Positions 1-7,102 are shown, counted from the stretch's first letter. The stretch is 9,677 nt of DNA from Pseudomonadota bacterium (GCA_009936895.1 JAACDS010000154.1:1-9677); one strand, 5' to 3'. Notes: generated by a model from the letters alone, not told the origin. A program made the numbers and translations.

Positions 1-671
1 CCTTTAGCGCAGAGCAGATCGAAGTACTCGCGGTAACCGACATCAATACGTACTATCATCAGCGCCTGCAAACACTGCCAAAACTGTGTCACTTGCTAGC
101 GGTGCTGCAGCGCTCGCGTCCGGGCCGCTACTTGCTGGCCATGCCGTCCTACCAGTATCTCAATCAACTGGCAGACTGCCCCGATGTACCCGAACATTTT
201 CTGAGTCAGGCCCAAACCATGAACGAAGGGGAGCAGCAGGAACTGCTGCGACGTTTTCAGACCATGGATGAAGCGGTGCTGGGTATCGTCATGGGCGGTG
301 TCTTTGGTGAATCCATCGACATGGGTTCCAACGCACTGGCGGGTGTGGTCGTGGTGAGTATGGCGCTGCCGCCACGTGATCTCGTCAAGACTCTCACCAG
401 TGAACACTTCGATAAAACTCACGGCTCAGGTTGGGGACAGCAGGTCGCCTACCTACAGCCCGCCCTGTCCCGGATCGTACAAGCCGCTGGTCGTGTCATT
501 CGCGGTCCTCTAGACAAAGGCGTGCTGTGTCTGATTGATCCACGTTTTGCCGATCCAAAACTCGCCGCATTTTTCCCAGAACACTGGCAAGTGCAGCAAT
601 GCCGTGCAAAAGACGCGGAAAGTTACTTGAAAAGCTTCTGGTCGAATGACTTCTCCGATGCAGGCGATTAA
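1..671 (+). CDS. ATP-dependent DNA helicase, DinG/XPD (Rad3) family, C-terminal part only
   Basis: This is the 3' end of a gene that begins left of the window; the frame is open from base 3 and ends at TAA 669-671. The visible ~222 residues match the second helicase domain (Helicase_C_2) of DinG/Rad3/XPD-type superfamily 2 helicases. The stretch GVFGESIDM followed by GVVVVSMALPP corresponds to the motif V region. QAAGRVIRGPLDKGVLCLID is motif VI, whose arginines act in ATP hydrolysis. Family members unwind DNA 5' to 3', and many carry an iron-sulfur cluster in the N-terminal half, which is not visible here. The TTG at 93 is internal and not a start, because similarity-bearing sequence continues upstream of it. 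The next gene, pyruvate kinase, starts 9 bases after the stop, so the two are probably co-transcribed. I cannot tell DinG-, YoaA- or nuclease-fused subtypes apart from this fragment. Confidence 0.85.
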   Translation, partial: FSAEQIEVLAVTDINTYYHQRLQTLPKLCHLLAVLQRSRPGRYLLAMPSYQYLNQLADCPDVPEHFLSQAQTMNEGEQQELLRRFQTMDEAVLGIVMGGVFGESIDMGSNALAGVVVVSMALPPRDLVKTLTSEHFDKTHGSGWGQQVAYLQPALSRIVQAAGRVIRGPLDKGVLCLIDPRFADPKLAAFFPEHWQVQQCRAKDAESYLKSFWSNDFSDAGD

Positions 672-680
672 GCTGCGCCC

Positions 681-2084
681 ATGAAACGACGCACCAAGAT
701 TATCTGCACCATCGGGCCCGCCACCGCCAGCTTTGACGGGCTCAAAGCCCTCTACGAAGCTGGCATGAACATCGTGAGAATCAACATGTCTCACTCGGAT
801 CATGCCAGTGCCCTCAAGATCATCAACTGGATCAAAACCCTCAACCGGCAGGTGGATTATCCGATCCCGATTTTGCTGGATACCCAGGGGCCGGAAATCC
901 GCACCGGGGTGCTGGAAAACCCCATGGAGCTCAACCCCGGAGACGTGGTGACCTTGAGTGTTCGCGATGGTGAGCTCGTAGAGCAGCGCTCCATTCATGT
1001 GAACTACTCGGAACTGGTGGACGTTGTCGAAGTTGGCCGCATTATTACGGTAGACAATGGCCTGATGAATTTCAAAGTGTTGCAAAAGAAGGAGCGTCAG
1101 CTTACCTGTGAAGTTATCGACGGCGGCACTTTAGGCAGTCGCAAGCACGTTAACCTGCCCGGCGTGCGGGTCAACCTGCCAGCCATCACTGCCAAAGACC
1201 GGGCTGATATCGCCTTTGGTATGGCCAACGATGTGGACTTTATCGCCTTGTCCTTTGTCCGTAGTCCGGATGACATTAAGGAGCTGCGTGAGTTGTTGGG
1301 CAAAAAACAGCAGTCGATCAAGATCGTGGCCAAAATCGAAGACCAAGAGGGCGTGAACAAAATTCACGAAATCGTGGCGGTATCTGACGGTGTGATGGTC
1401 GCCAGAGGCGACCTCGGCATCGAAACCGACATCGCCGATCTGCCCAATATTCAGCGACGCATCGTCCACGCCTGCGCCAAAAAAGGTAAACGCTGCATTG
1501 TTGCAACCCACTTGTTGGAGTCCATGATCGATAACCCCATTCCTACTCGTGCCGAGGTGACCGATGTCGCCAACGCGATATATGAGGGGGTCGATTCGGT
1601 GATGCTTTCCGGCGAGACCAGTGTCGGCAGCTACCCTCAGCGCTGTGTTGAGCAACTTTCGAACATTGCAGATCGCACCGAGCGCTTTCCAGGTCTGGGT
1701 TATGAAAAATCTCTAGAGATCGACAACGACAAACAGCATGTCGCCATTCACGCGGTTGCCCTGGCCGAAGCCGTCAAGGCCGAAGGCATTATTGTAATCA
1801 CCCGGCGGGGAATCACTGCAGACTACGTGACCTCGGCCCGACCACAACATGTACCGATTTTTGCTTTTACCAATGATAGCCAAACGCGCCGGCGCTTGGC
1901 GTTAAACCGGTCGCTCTATGCGCACCGAATCGCGTTCAGCAACGACCCTGAAAAGACCCTGCAGCGGGCCTTCGATGTATTGAGGAAAAAAGAAGGCGTG
2001 TCGATTGATGCGAAAATGGTTGTTATCTCAGACGTACTGACCGATCAGCCAACGGAAGCAATTCAAATCCGGCGACTGCACTAG
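681..2084 (+). CDS. pyk: pyruvate kinase (divergent)
   Basis: The product (467 residues, normal for bacterial enzymes) converts phosphoenolpyruvate and ADP to pyruvate and ATP in the last step of glycolysis. Visible family motifs: KIICTIGPA at the N-terminus; R33, N35 and S37 in RINMSH; D67 and E72 in LLDTQGPEIRTG; the catalytic lysine K218 in VAKIEDQEG; the metal ligands E220 and D244, the latter in MVARGDLGIE; and PTRAEVTDVANA with VMLSGET. E72 corresponds to the glutamate found in K+-dependent enzymes. Oddities: Q69 replaces the usual lysine of the DxKGPEIR segment, D221 replaces the usual Asn/Lys/Arg/Ser/Thr after KIE, and H277 replaces Gln in ATQMLESM. The C-terminus reads VISDVLTDQPTEAIQIRRLH, lacking the GxxGxTN loop that binds fructose-1,6-bisphosphate in PykF-type enzymes, so that activation seems unlikely. 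ATG 681 has only a weak ribosome site and follows the helicase stop by 9 bases, suggesting translational coupling. Confidence 0.93.
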   Translation: MKRRTKIICTIGPATASFDGLKALYEAGMNIVRINMSHSDHASALKIINWIKTLNRQVDYPIPILLDTQGPEIRTGVLENPMELNPGDVVTLSVRDGELVEQRSIHVNYSELVDVVEVGRIITVDNGLMNFKVLQKKERQLTCEVIDGGTLGSRKHVNLPGVRVNLPAITAKDRADIAFGMANDVDFIALSFVRSPDDIKELRELLGKKQQSIKIVAKIEDQEGVNKIHEIVAVSDGVMVARGDLGIETDIADLPNIQRRIVHACAKKGKRCIVATHLLESMIDNPIPTRAEVTDVANAIYEGVDSVMLSGETSVGSYPQRCVEQLSNIADRTERFPGLGYEKSLEIDNDKQHVAIHAVALAEAVKAEGIIVITRRGITADYVTSARPQHVPIFAFTNDSQTRRRLALNRSLYAHRIAFSNDPEKTLQRAFDVLRKKEGVSIDAKMVVISDVLTDQPTEAIQIRRLH

Positions 2085-2610
2085 GTCACAGGACTAAAAC
2101 ACCATACGCAGGGCCACAAGCAGCAGCATAACCGCAAAGACTCGCTTCAGTGTTGATGCGGGCAAACGTTGGGCAAACCGCACCCCCAAGGGTGCGGCTA
2201 GGACAGCCCCGACAACGATAAAGACAAATGCCTGCAGATCAACGTACCCCACCAAGCCGGGATGATTGGATGCCGGCGCCAACAGCATGTAGCCCAGAGC
2301 ACCCATGGCAGCAATAGGAACACCAAGTGTGCTGGCCGTAGCCGTGGCTCGATGCGCCGGGACATTGAAATAAATCAGTGTCGGTACGATAACGTTGCCA
2401 CCAGCGATACCTGCCAAACCAGAAACAAGACCAGCGCCTAGACCGATGGGAACCGTACGAATTCCCGAGCGCCACTGTCGAGCCGGTGGGGGCTTCCAAT
2501 CAAAAAATAGAATGATCGACACGATGGAAATGAACAGCGCGAAACCCAGCTTCAGCGCTTGGACCGGCAGTTGTGGCGCGATATAGCCTGCGGCCAAACT
2601 GCCCAGCAGC

Positions 2611-2614
2611 AAAA
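2611..2614 (-). other. probable frameshift site in the TauE/SafE gene
   Basis: On the minus strand the sequence reads CTGCCGTTTTGCTGC. With one more T (or G) it would read Leu-Pro-Phe/Val-Leu-Leu-Leu-Gly, joining the two halves smoothly. The downstream frame is closed by a TAA at about 2660 and the upstream frame by a stop at 2552. The break therefore must lie between these points, and the T4 run is the most likely spot. It does not form a standard -1 slippery heptamer. Confidence 0.6.
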
Positions 2615-2916
2615 CGGCAGCAGCTGACGCACGACGGGCCAAAGCACACGCTGGCCCTTAATCTGGGCATAGGCAGCCGACGCCGACGTGAACACGATAC
2701 AGGCTAAGGACGTGGCAACGGCGACCAGCAGCACCATATCTTCTGGGTAGAGGCCAGTGCGGGAAAACAACAAATACAAGACCGGTACGATAATGACGCC
2801 ACCGCCTATGCCCAGCAAACCACCGATAAATCCGCTGCATAAACCGACGGTGAGAAAGAGTGCGATGAGGAGTAAAATGTCGTTTTCCAGTAGGGTTGCC
2901 AGAGTTGCAGTGTAGC

Positions 2917-2920
2917 GGAG
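2917..2920 (+). promoter_or_regulatory. ribosome binding site of the MORN gene
   Basis: GGAG lies 9 bases before ATG 2930 and supports that start. The product also begins with a good signal peptide from this ATG. The site lies inside the 5' part of the oppositely oriented permease gene. I see no convincing promoter upstream of it. Confidence 0.6.
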
Positions 2921-2929
2921 TTTTGAAAT

Positions 2930-3835
2930 ATGCAGAATCGACATGCGATCGCTGTTTGGACCGTTTGTGTTCTTTGGCTTTTTGGGTCGGCACCCTCCGC
3001 CGTGGCCGAACGTCAGGAACTGACACTGGCCAATGGCGACCGTTATGACGGCGAGGTGATCGATGGCGTGTTAGAGGGTTTTGGTCGCTACACCTGGGCG
3101 GATGGCAAACGCTATGAAGGCAATTTTTCCGCAGGTAAGCGACAGGGCTTCGGGTCGCTAACCTGGCCGAACGGCGATCGCTATCAGGGTGATTTTACAG
3201 ACAACCAAATCCAAGGAAGGGGCGTTTTTCTGTGGGCTAACGGCGACCGCTATGAAGGCAGCTTTGTCGCCAATCGGCGGTCGGGCCAAGGTGTTATGCA
3301 ATGGCGAGGCGGTCAGCGCTACGAAGGCACATTCGAGGCTGGATTGATGAGCGGTCAAGGAGAGTATCACTGGTCTGATGGGACAAGCTACAAGGGCACA
3401 TTTGTTCAAGATCGCCGCTCGGGTCTGGGGATATTGAGCTACGCCGATGCCTCTGTATTCACGGGATTTTTTCTAGGAGACAGGCGCCACGGCATGGGTG
3501 TCGAGCAGAGAAACAACAGCCCATTATCGTTGCAGCGTTGGCAAGAGGACGTCTTACAGGAATCTCAAGCCATCGTCACCGACCCCCAATGCCGCGCTGA
3601 GGATGCCGATGGCGCTTGGATGGTTAAAGCCGATGACTGCATCAACGGACTTGCCCACGGTGACGGATACGCTGTCACCCTAACGGGGGCATATATCGTT
3701 GAGGTAGGCCGATGGATACTTGGCCAACGCATCGCAGGAGAACGCATTGGATTGCCGCAACCTCCTGCCAGTCCCAAAGAGGTCACGGTGCCGCCGATTA
3801 CGTCAAAACCAACAGCCGCCGCAACCAATGGATGA
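2930..3835 (+). CDS. exported MORN-repeat protein
   Basis: The 301-residue product begins with a Sec-type signal peptide: basic start, hydrophobic residues about 6-19, then a likely cleavage after APSAVA at about residue 26. Seven MORN repeats of exactly 23 residues follow, starting at Tyr/Phe 39, 62, 85, 108, 131, 154 and 177, each of the form YxGxFxxxxxxGxGxxxWxxGxR. MORN repeats form an extended beta-hairpin sheet and usually serve in protein or lipid binding. Repeats 6-7 are the most degenerate. The C-terminal ~100 residues carry two cysteines (C221, C237) that could form a periplasmic disulfide. They also hold a degenerate repeat-like stretch (CINGLAHGDGYAV) and end in a Pro/Thr-rich tail. 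The stop overlaps the start of the kinase gene by 8 bases, which argues for coupled translation and a shared role. The precise function is unknown. The mature protein is probably periplasmic; no lipobox is present. Confidence 0.85.
   Translation: MQNRHAIAVWTVCVLWLFGSAPSAVAERQELTLANGDRYDGEVIDGVLEGFGRYTWADGKRYEGNFSAGKRQGFGSLTWPNGDRYQGDFTDNQIQGRGVFLWANGDRYEGSFVANRRSGQGVMQWRGGQRYEGTFEAGLMSGQGEYHWSDGTSYKGTFVQDRRSGLGILSYADASVFTGFFLGDRRHGMGVEQRNNSPLSLQRWQEDVLQESQAIVTDPQCRAEDADGAWMVKADDCINGLAHGDGYAVTLTGAYIVEVGRWILGQRIAGERIGLPQPPASPKEVTVPPITSKPTAAATNG
3044..3526 (+). repeat. seven 69-bp tandem units encoding MORN repeats
   Basis: The coding sequence has a strict 69-base period (23 codons) from Tyr39 to about residue 199, with units starting at 3044, 3113, 3182, 3251, 3320, 3389 and 3458. 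The repetition is clear in protein (YEGxF, GxG, WxxGxR) but diverged in DNA, so this is an old protein repeat rather than a recent expansion. Confidence 0.85.
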
Positions 3836-6104
3836 TTCCGTCTACCCAACGCCGATCAATGGAATGATCGACGGTTTTCGCGTCATTCGCGCCTTGGGCA
3901 GTAAGTCACCGGCAAGCACTTTGTTGGTGAGGCGTTCGGACGGCTCAGAAGCCGCCGTGCTGAAATTTACGCCTCAGGGCAGTATCGAAAAAGACGTTCT
4001 GCAACAAATCGACCACCCGGGCATTTGCCAACTCTTAAAAGCAAAAACCCTCGACGGTCACAGTTATTTACTGCTGAGTTATTACGGCCAGCAAACTCTG
4101 ATGGACTGGGTAGAGCAGGGCATCGCGATCAGCGAGTTGACGCAGTTTTTCTTGCAGATTGCCGGCGCATTGGATGCACTTCATCAACAGGGCTATGCCC
4201 ACGGCGACCTGCGTCCCGAACATGTGCTGATCAAATCCAATGGACAGCCGGTATTGATTGATCTCGGCTCAGCCTACCGAACAGGCGAAAACGATACCCC
4301 CTTGTCCCCCGATCAATCAGGCTCTCCCGCCTATCTGAGCCCGGAACGGATTCAAGCAGCCTCATCGACAATAGTGCATCAGGAAACAGCCAGTTCGGGG
4401 GCGAGCGACTACTACGCCCTTGGTGTGATCGCTTTCCAACTGTTGAGTGGACGGCTGCCGTTTTCCGACGAATCTCGAGAAGCCGTTCTGCAAGCGCATC
4501 TGCAAGAGAGCGTGCCGAAATTGCCCAGCCATTTGCAAACCTTGCAGCCCGTCGTCGACGGTCTAATGGCAAAAAGTCCTCAACAAAGAATCTCCAACGC
4601 CGCTGCGTTAACAGCGTTATTCGCTGCCGCAGAGTTGGATGCGGAGCTCGCCGGTCACGTCGTTCGCAGTGCGGCAATCGACACCCTGGAACTGTCGGCT
4701 CTATTCGCCGAGTTGCGGCTGCGCCCGGACGAACTCGCGCTGCGGAACAAACGACTCAGGCGTAAACGTCGAAGACGAATCGCGCTGCAAAGCACCGTGG
4801 CGCTGATATTTACCGGTTCAATACTGGCAGGGTTGTTCACCTTTCGCGCAGAGCTTCTGCCGGTCGTCGAAAACGCAGCTGCTTCCTTGGGCATCATCGA
4901 AAATCCAGAGCTCACCGCGGCCTGGCGTGAGGCTCAATCGTTGGCCTCGGATCCAAATCAAGGCCTAACAACCATCGTCGCGGCCTATCGCAGGGTGATC
5001 GAGCTGGCGCCGGGATATCAACCCGCTCAGCAAGCACTACGCGACACGGCGGTGACTTGGAAGCAGTCCATCGCCGGCGCGATGGCGCAAAACGATTTGG
5101 AACGTGCCACAACTCGATTGGAAGAGGCCCAAAGCGTATTCGAATCAGACCCCGAGCTGACGGTGCTTTCGCTGCGACTGCAAAACCGCTTTCGGGCCGA
5201 GCGATTGCTGGCCAGTACCCAGTCATTGCTGCGCAGCAGTGGTCTGTCGGATGAAGCCAGTGCGGCAGCGGCCGTGCAGGCCTTTGAGGAGATTCTGCGT
5301 ATTTCGCCGGATCATGCGGCGGCGGCTCAGGGTTTGACGGACATCAGCAAGCACTACGGCGAATTGGCGGCGCAAGCCGCCCGAGAAGGCGAGGTCGCCC
5401 AAGCGATTCGGCTGTTGCAGCGGGCCACGGCAGCGCGCAGCGATCTGCGTGAGTTGGATCAGGTGCGACGATTAATCTCGGAAGCCACGTCAATCCAAAG
5501 TGCGATTGCTGACTTACTGGATCAGGCGCAAGTTCTGCGTCAACAGGGCCAGTTGATGCTCCCAAGCGGCGCGAACGCCGCCGAACTGTATTTGCAGGTA
5601 CTGGCTACCGATCCAGACAATGCCCCGGCATCCGCCGGGCTTGGGGAAATTACCGCGGCGGTGATGGAAGAAATCCAAGACCTTGTGAAAGAGGGCGCGT
5701 TGACCGAAGCACAGCAGCAAGTGGCTCTTGCTGAGTCTCAGGGACTTAATCCAACGCCGATTGCCAACATGCGCGAACGCATCGACAGCGAAATCACCCG
5801 ACGAAGCCAGATTTCCATCGGCCTTGAACAAGCCAACGTACTGATCGAGCAGGGTTTCATCACCGCCCCGGCAGAGAACAATGCGGTGAGGAAACTTCAG
5901 GAAGTGTTGGCACTCGACGCAACAAACGAGCAGGCACTGTTCCAGATAACAGAATGCGCAAAGCGCCTCGCCTCAGTCGCAGAGCAAGCCAGAAAGGCAG
6001 GAATGAACGCTGAGGCTCGCGACTATCTCGCCCAAGCTCTTGGGTTACGCCCCGATGTCGAGGAATGGCAGCGCTGGTTGAAGAAATGGCAGACAGATTC
6101 GTAA
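3828..6104 (+). CDS. membrane-anchored Ser/Thr protein kinase-like protein with C-terminal repeat modules
   Basis: ATG 3828 is chosen because it overlaps the MORN stop (ATGGATGA) and starts just before the kinase fold; the frame also opens further upstream but there it shadows the MORN gene. The product is 758 residues. Residues ~17-285 are a Hanks-type kinase domain: K46 (VAIK lysine), E54 (likely helix-C Glu), HGDLRPEHVL with catalytic D127, D145-L146-G147 in place of DFG, SPAYLSPER in place of APE, SDYYALG, and a final Arg in SPQQRIS. The glycine loop is absent (ALGSKSPAS), and the metal-binding Asn of the catalytic loop is H132. Activity is therefore uncertain. A basic stretch (RRKRRRR) precedes one membrane segment at ~318-339, placing the kinase in the cytoplasm and the C-terminus in the periplasm. 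Residues ~366-758 form four TPR-like helical modules. Paired with the MORN gene, it probably signals envelope state; its targets are unknown. Confidence 0.85.
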   Translation: MDDSVYPTPINGMIDGFRVIRALGSKSPASTLLVRRSDGSEAAVLKFTPQGSIEKDVLQQIDHPGICQLLKAKTLDGHSYLLLSYYGQQTLMDWVEQGIAISELTQFFLQIAGALDALHQQGYAHGDLRPEHVLIKSNGQPVLIDLGSAYRTGENDTPLSPDQSGSPAYLSPERIQAASSTIVHQETASSGASDYYALGVIAFQLLSGRLPFSDESREAVLQAHLQESVPKLPSHLQTLQPVVDGLMAKSPQQRISNAAALTALFAAAELDAELAGHVVRSAAIDTLELSALFAELRLRPDELALRNKRLRRKRRRRIALQSTVALIFTGSILAGLFTFRAELLPVVENAAASLGIIENPELTAAWREAQSLASDPNQGLTTIVAAYRRVIELAPGYQPAQQALRDTAVTWKQSIAGAMAQNDLERATTRLEEAQSVFESDPELTVLSLRLQNRFRAERLLASTQSLLRSSGLSDEASAAAAVQAFEEILRISPDHAAAAQGLTDISKHYGELAAQAAREGEVAQAIRLLQRATAARSDLRELDQVRRLISEATSIQSAIADLLDQAQVLRQQGQLMLPSGANAAELYLQVLATDPDNAPASAGLGEITAAVMEEIQDLVKEGALTEAQQQVALAESQGLNPTPIANMRERIDSEITRRSQISIGLEQANVLIEQGFITAPAENNAVRKLQEVLALDATNEQALFQITECAKRLASVAEQARKAGMNAEARDYLAQALGLRPDVEEWQRWLKKWQTDS
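4923..6101 (+). repeat. four tandem ~95-103-residue helical modules in the kinase C-terminus
   Basis: Modules start near residues 366, 460, 563 and 666. Each has an AQxLxxxG-type helix, a stretch like AxxxLQEVLALDPDNxxAxxGL, a helix with LAxxAxxxGxxxxA, and an end like LxPDxxEL. Examples are FEEILRISPDHAAAAQGL, YLQVLATDPDNAPASAGL and LQEVLALDATNEQALFQI. The ALDPDN and xxAxxGL signatures resemble TPR helices, but the unit is about three times a single 34-residue TPR. Module 1 is the most diverged. Confidence 0.7.
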
Positions 6105-6117
6105 CCACGACACCAGA

Positions 6118-6146
6118 TTGCAATTGCAGCGGCCGAATTCTATATT
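6118..6146 (+). promoter_or_regulatory. predicted sigma70-type promoter for the MBL-fold gene
   Basis: TTGCAA (6118-6123) as -35 and TATATT (6141-6146) as -10 are separated by 17 bases. They match the consensus at 4 of 6 and 5 of 6 positions. Transcription would start near 6153, leaving a leader of about 47 bases. This lies in the only sizeable gap of the window (6105-6199), which otherwise contains no rho-independent terminator that I can see. Confidence 0.5.
6119..6128. promoter_or_regulatory. palindrome TGCAATTGCA overlapping the -35 box
   Basis: A perfect 10-base inverted repeat overlaps the proposed -35 element, a position where a dimeric repressor could block polymerase. It is short and may be chance; no regulator can be named. 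Confidence 0.25.
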
Positions 6147-6187
6147 CCTCGGCGCTTTAACCCGCCTGAGCGGCTCACTGACATACC

Positions 6188-6192
6188 GAGGT
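6188..6192 (+). promoter_or_regulatory. ribosome binding site of the MBL-fold gene
   Basis: GAGGT with a 7-base spacer to ATG 6200 is a strong Shine-Dalgarno match and fixes this start. Confidence 0.7.
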
Positions 6193-6199
6193 ATTACGC

Positions 6200-7102
6200 A
6201 TGGTTCATATTCCCTATCGCCGAGAGCTCGAGTTCGACTACGGTACGGTAACGCAGTTGGCACCGGGCATTCGGCGGGTCATCGCCAATAACCCAGGGCC
6301 ATTTACGTTTCATGGCACCGGTACCTATATCCTAGGCACAGGCAAGGTCGCTGTTATCGATCCGGGCCCTGATGACAAGGCGCATATCGATGCGATTTTG
6401 GCGGGCCTGCCCGGCGAGGAAGTGAGCCATATTTTGGTCACGCATACTCACATGGACCATTCGCCGGGATGCCGTCCACTGCAAGCCAAAACCGGTGCCC
6501 CCACATACGCCTATGGCCCTCACGGCGCGGGTAAAATCGAGCAAGGTGTGCAAGTGGAAGAGGGTGGCGACATGGACTTCGAGCCTGACCATCTCGTAAC
6601 CCATGGCGATATCATTGCAGGGGAGGACTGGACGGTAGAGTGCGTGTATACCCCCGGTCATACATCCAACCACCTGTGTTTTGCGCTGCAAGAACAAAAA
6701 GCGCTGTTTACCGGTGACCATGTCATGGGCTGGTCTACCAGCATCATCTCCCCTCCGGACGGGGACATGGCGGACTACATGCAAAGCCTCGAGCTGCTGC
6801 TGACGCGAGACGATGACATCTACTGGCCGACCCATGGGCCATCCATCATTGACCCGAAAACTCATGTGCAGGCGTATATCGATCACCGCCTAGAACGAGA
6901 ACAGCAAATTTTGGCGTGTATCGATCAAGGGACCCATCAGATTCGTGAAATGGTACCCCTGATGTATCGCGACACACCCGAATTTATGTACCCGGCGGCG
7001 GCTCGAAGTGTTTTGGCTGCCATGGAAAATCTTGTGCGCAAAGAGCTAGTCGTCGTTCAAGGTGGGGCGCTGACCATGGAGAGTGCCTACGTAAGGGCCT
7101 AA
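6200..7102 (+). CDS. MBL-fold metallohydrolase, LACTB2-like, with C-terminal winged helix
   Basis: The 300-residue product is a metallo-beta-lactamase-fold hydrolase. The complete dinuclear metal site is visible: H82, H84, D86 and H87 in THTHMDH, H154 in YTPGHTSNH, D173 in FTGDHVMGWS, and H212 in WPTHGP. The stretch GDHVMGWSTSIISPPDGDM and the C-terminal ~60-residue helical region (HQIREMVPLMY through VRKELVV, a BLACT_WH-type winged helix) place it in the LACTB2-like group. The human LACTB2 member is a ribonuclease. Bacterial members are annotated generically, and some related MBL proteins act on thioesters, so the substrate is not known. The length is normal and no residue is missing. It has its own predicted promoter and ribosome site and is probably not part of the kinase operon. 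It ends 11 bases from the convergent histidine kinase gene. Confidence 0.9.
   Translation: MVHIPYRRELEFDYGTVTQLAPGIRRVIANNPGPFTFHGTGTYILGTGKVAVIDPGPDDKAHIDAILAGLPGEEVSHILVTHTHMDHSPGCRPLQAKTGAPTYAYGPHGAGKIEQGVQVEEGGDMDFEPDHLVTHGDIIAGEDWTVECVYTPGHTSNHLCFALQEQKALFTGDHVMGWSTSIISPPDGDMADYMQSLELLLTRDDDIYWPTHGPSIIDPKTHVQAYIDHRLEREQQILACIDQGTHQIREMVPLMYRDTPEFMYPAAARSVLAAMENLVRKELVVVQGGALTMESAYVRA

Larger units (their letters stand above)
2094..2944 (-). pseudogene. TauE/SafE family membrane permease, interrupted by a frameshift
   Basis: Two minus-strand frames together make one TauE/SafE (DUF81) protein, a multi-pass inner-membrane family linked to export of sulfite and other organosulfur anions. 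The N-terminal half (2944 down to about 2615) contains GFIGGLLGIGGGVIIVPVL. The C-terminal half (about 2615 down to 2094, stop TAG) contains the internal duplicate GLVSGLAGIAGGNVIVPTL and ends RVFAVMLLLVALRMVF. This duplicated signature is typical of the family. The first frame leaves the family pattern after VVRQLLP and runs into a junk tail ending at 2552. The second resumes with VLLLGSLAAGYIAPQLP. Adding one base at or beside the A4 run (2611-2614 on the plus strand) would restore one ORF of about 283 residues. Either the gene is decayed or the sequence has an indel error. The start is uncertain: ATG 2944 has no ribosome site and overlaps the divergent MORN gene, so a shorter start is possible. 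The substrate cannot be read from sequence. Confidence 0.82.

Noticed and set aside
510..1655. Long open frames on the minus strand opposite the helicase and pyruvate kinase genes.
   Set aside because: They are antisense to clearly conserved coding sequence, show no domain pattern and are low in typical hydrophobic-core composition.
2600..2640. Programmed -1 ribosomal frameshifting joining the permease halves.
   Set aside because: The CCG TTT TGC context is not an X XXY YYZ slippery heptamer, and no strong downstream structure is evident. A plain indel is simpler.
2094..2642. A stand-alone small membrane protein starting at TTG 2642.
   Set aside because: Its sequence is the C-terminal half of a TauE/SafE permease whose N-terminal half lies immediately upstream in another frame. 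No ribosome site precedes the TTG.
3044..3526. The 69-base periodicity as a CRISPR or satellite-like array.
   Set aside because: The period is exactly 23 codons, and the units are conserved in protein but not in DNA, so it reflects MORN protein repeats.
3720..3827. An N-terminal extension of the kinase to 3720.
   Set aside because: The extra 36 residues overlay the MORN coding sequence in another frame and match nothing. The ATG at 3828 overlaps the MORN stop in the usual coupled manner.
6155..6180. CCGCCTGAGCGG as a rho-independent terminator for the kinase gene.
   Set aside because: The stem is only four base pairs and there is no following T run.
6332..6886. A 184-codon minus-strand open frame inside the MBL-fold gene.
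   Set aside because: The plus-strand protein has every metal ligand of its family; the antisense frame has no recognisable motif.
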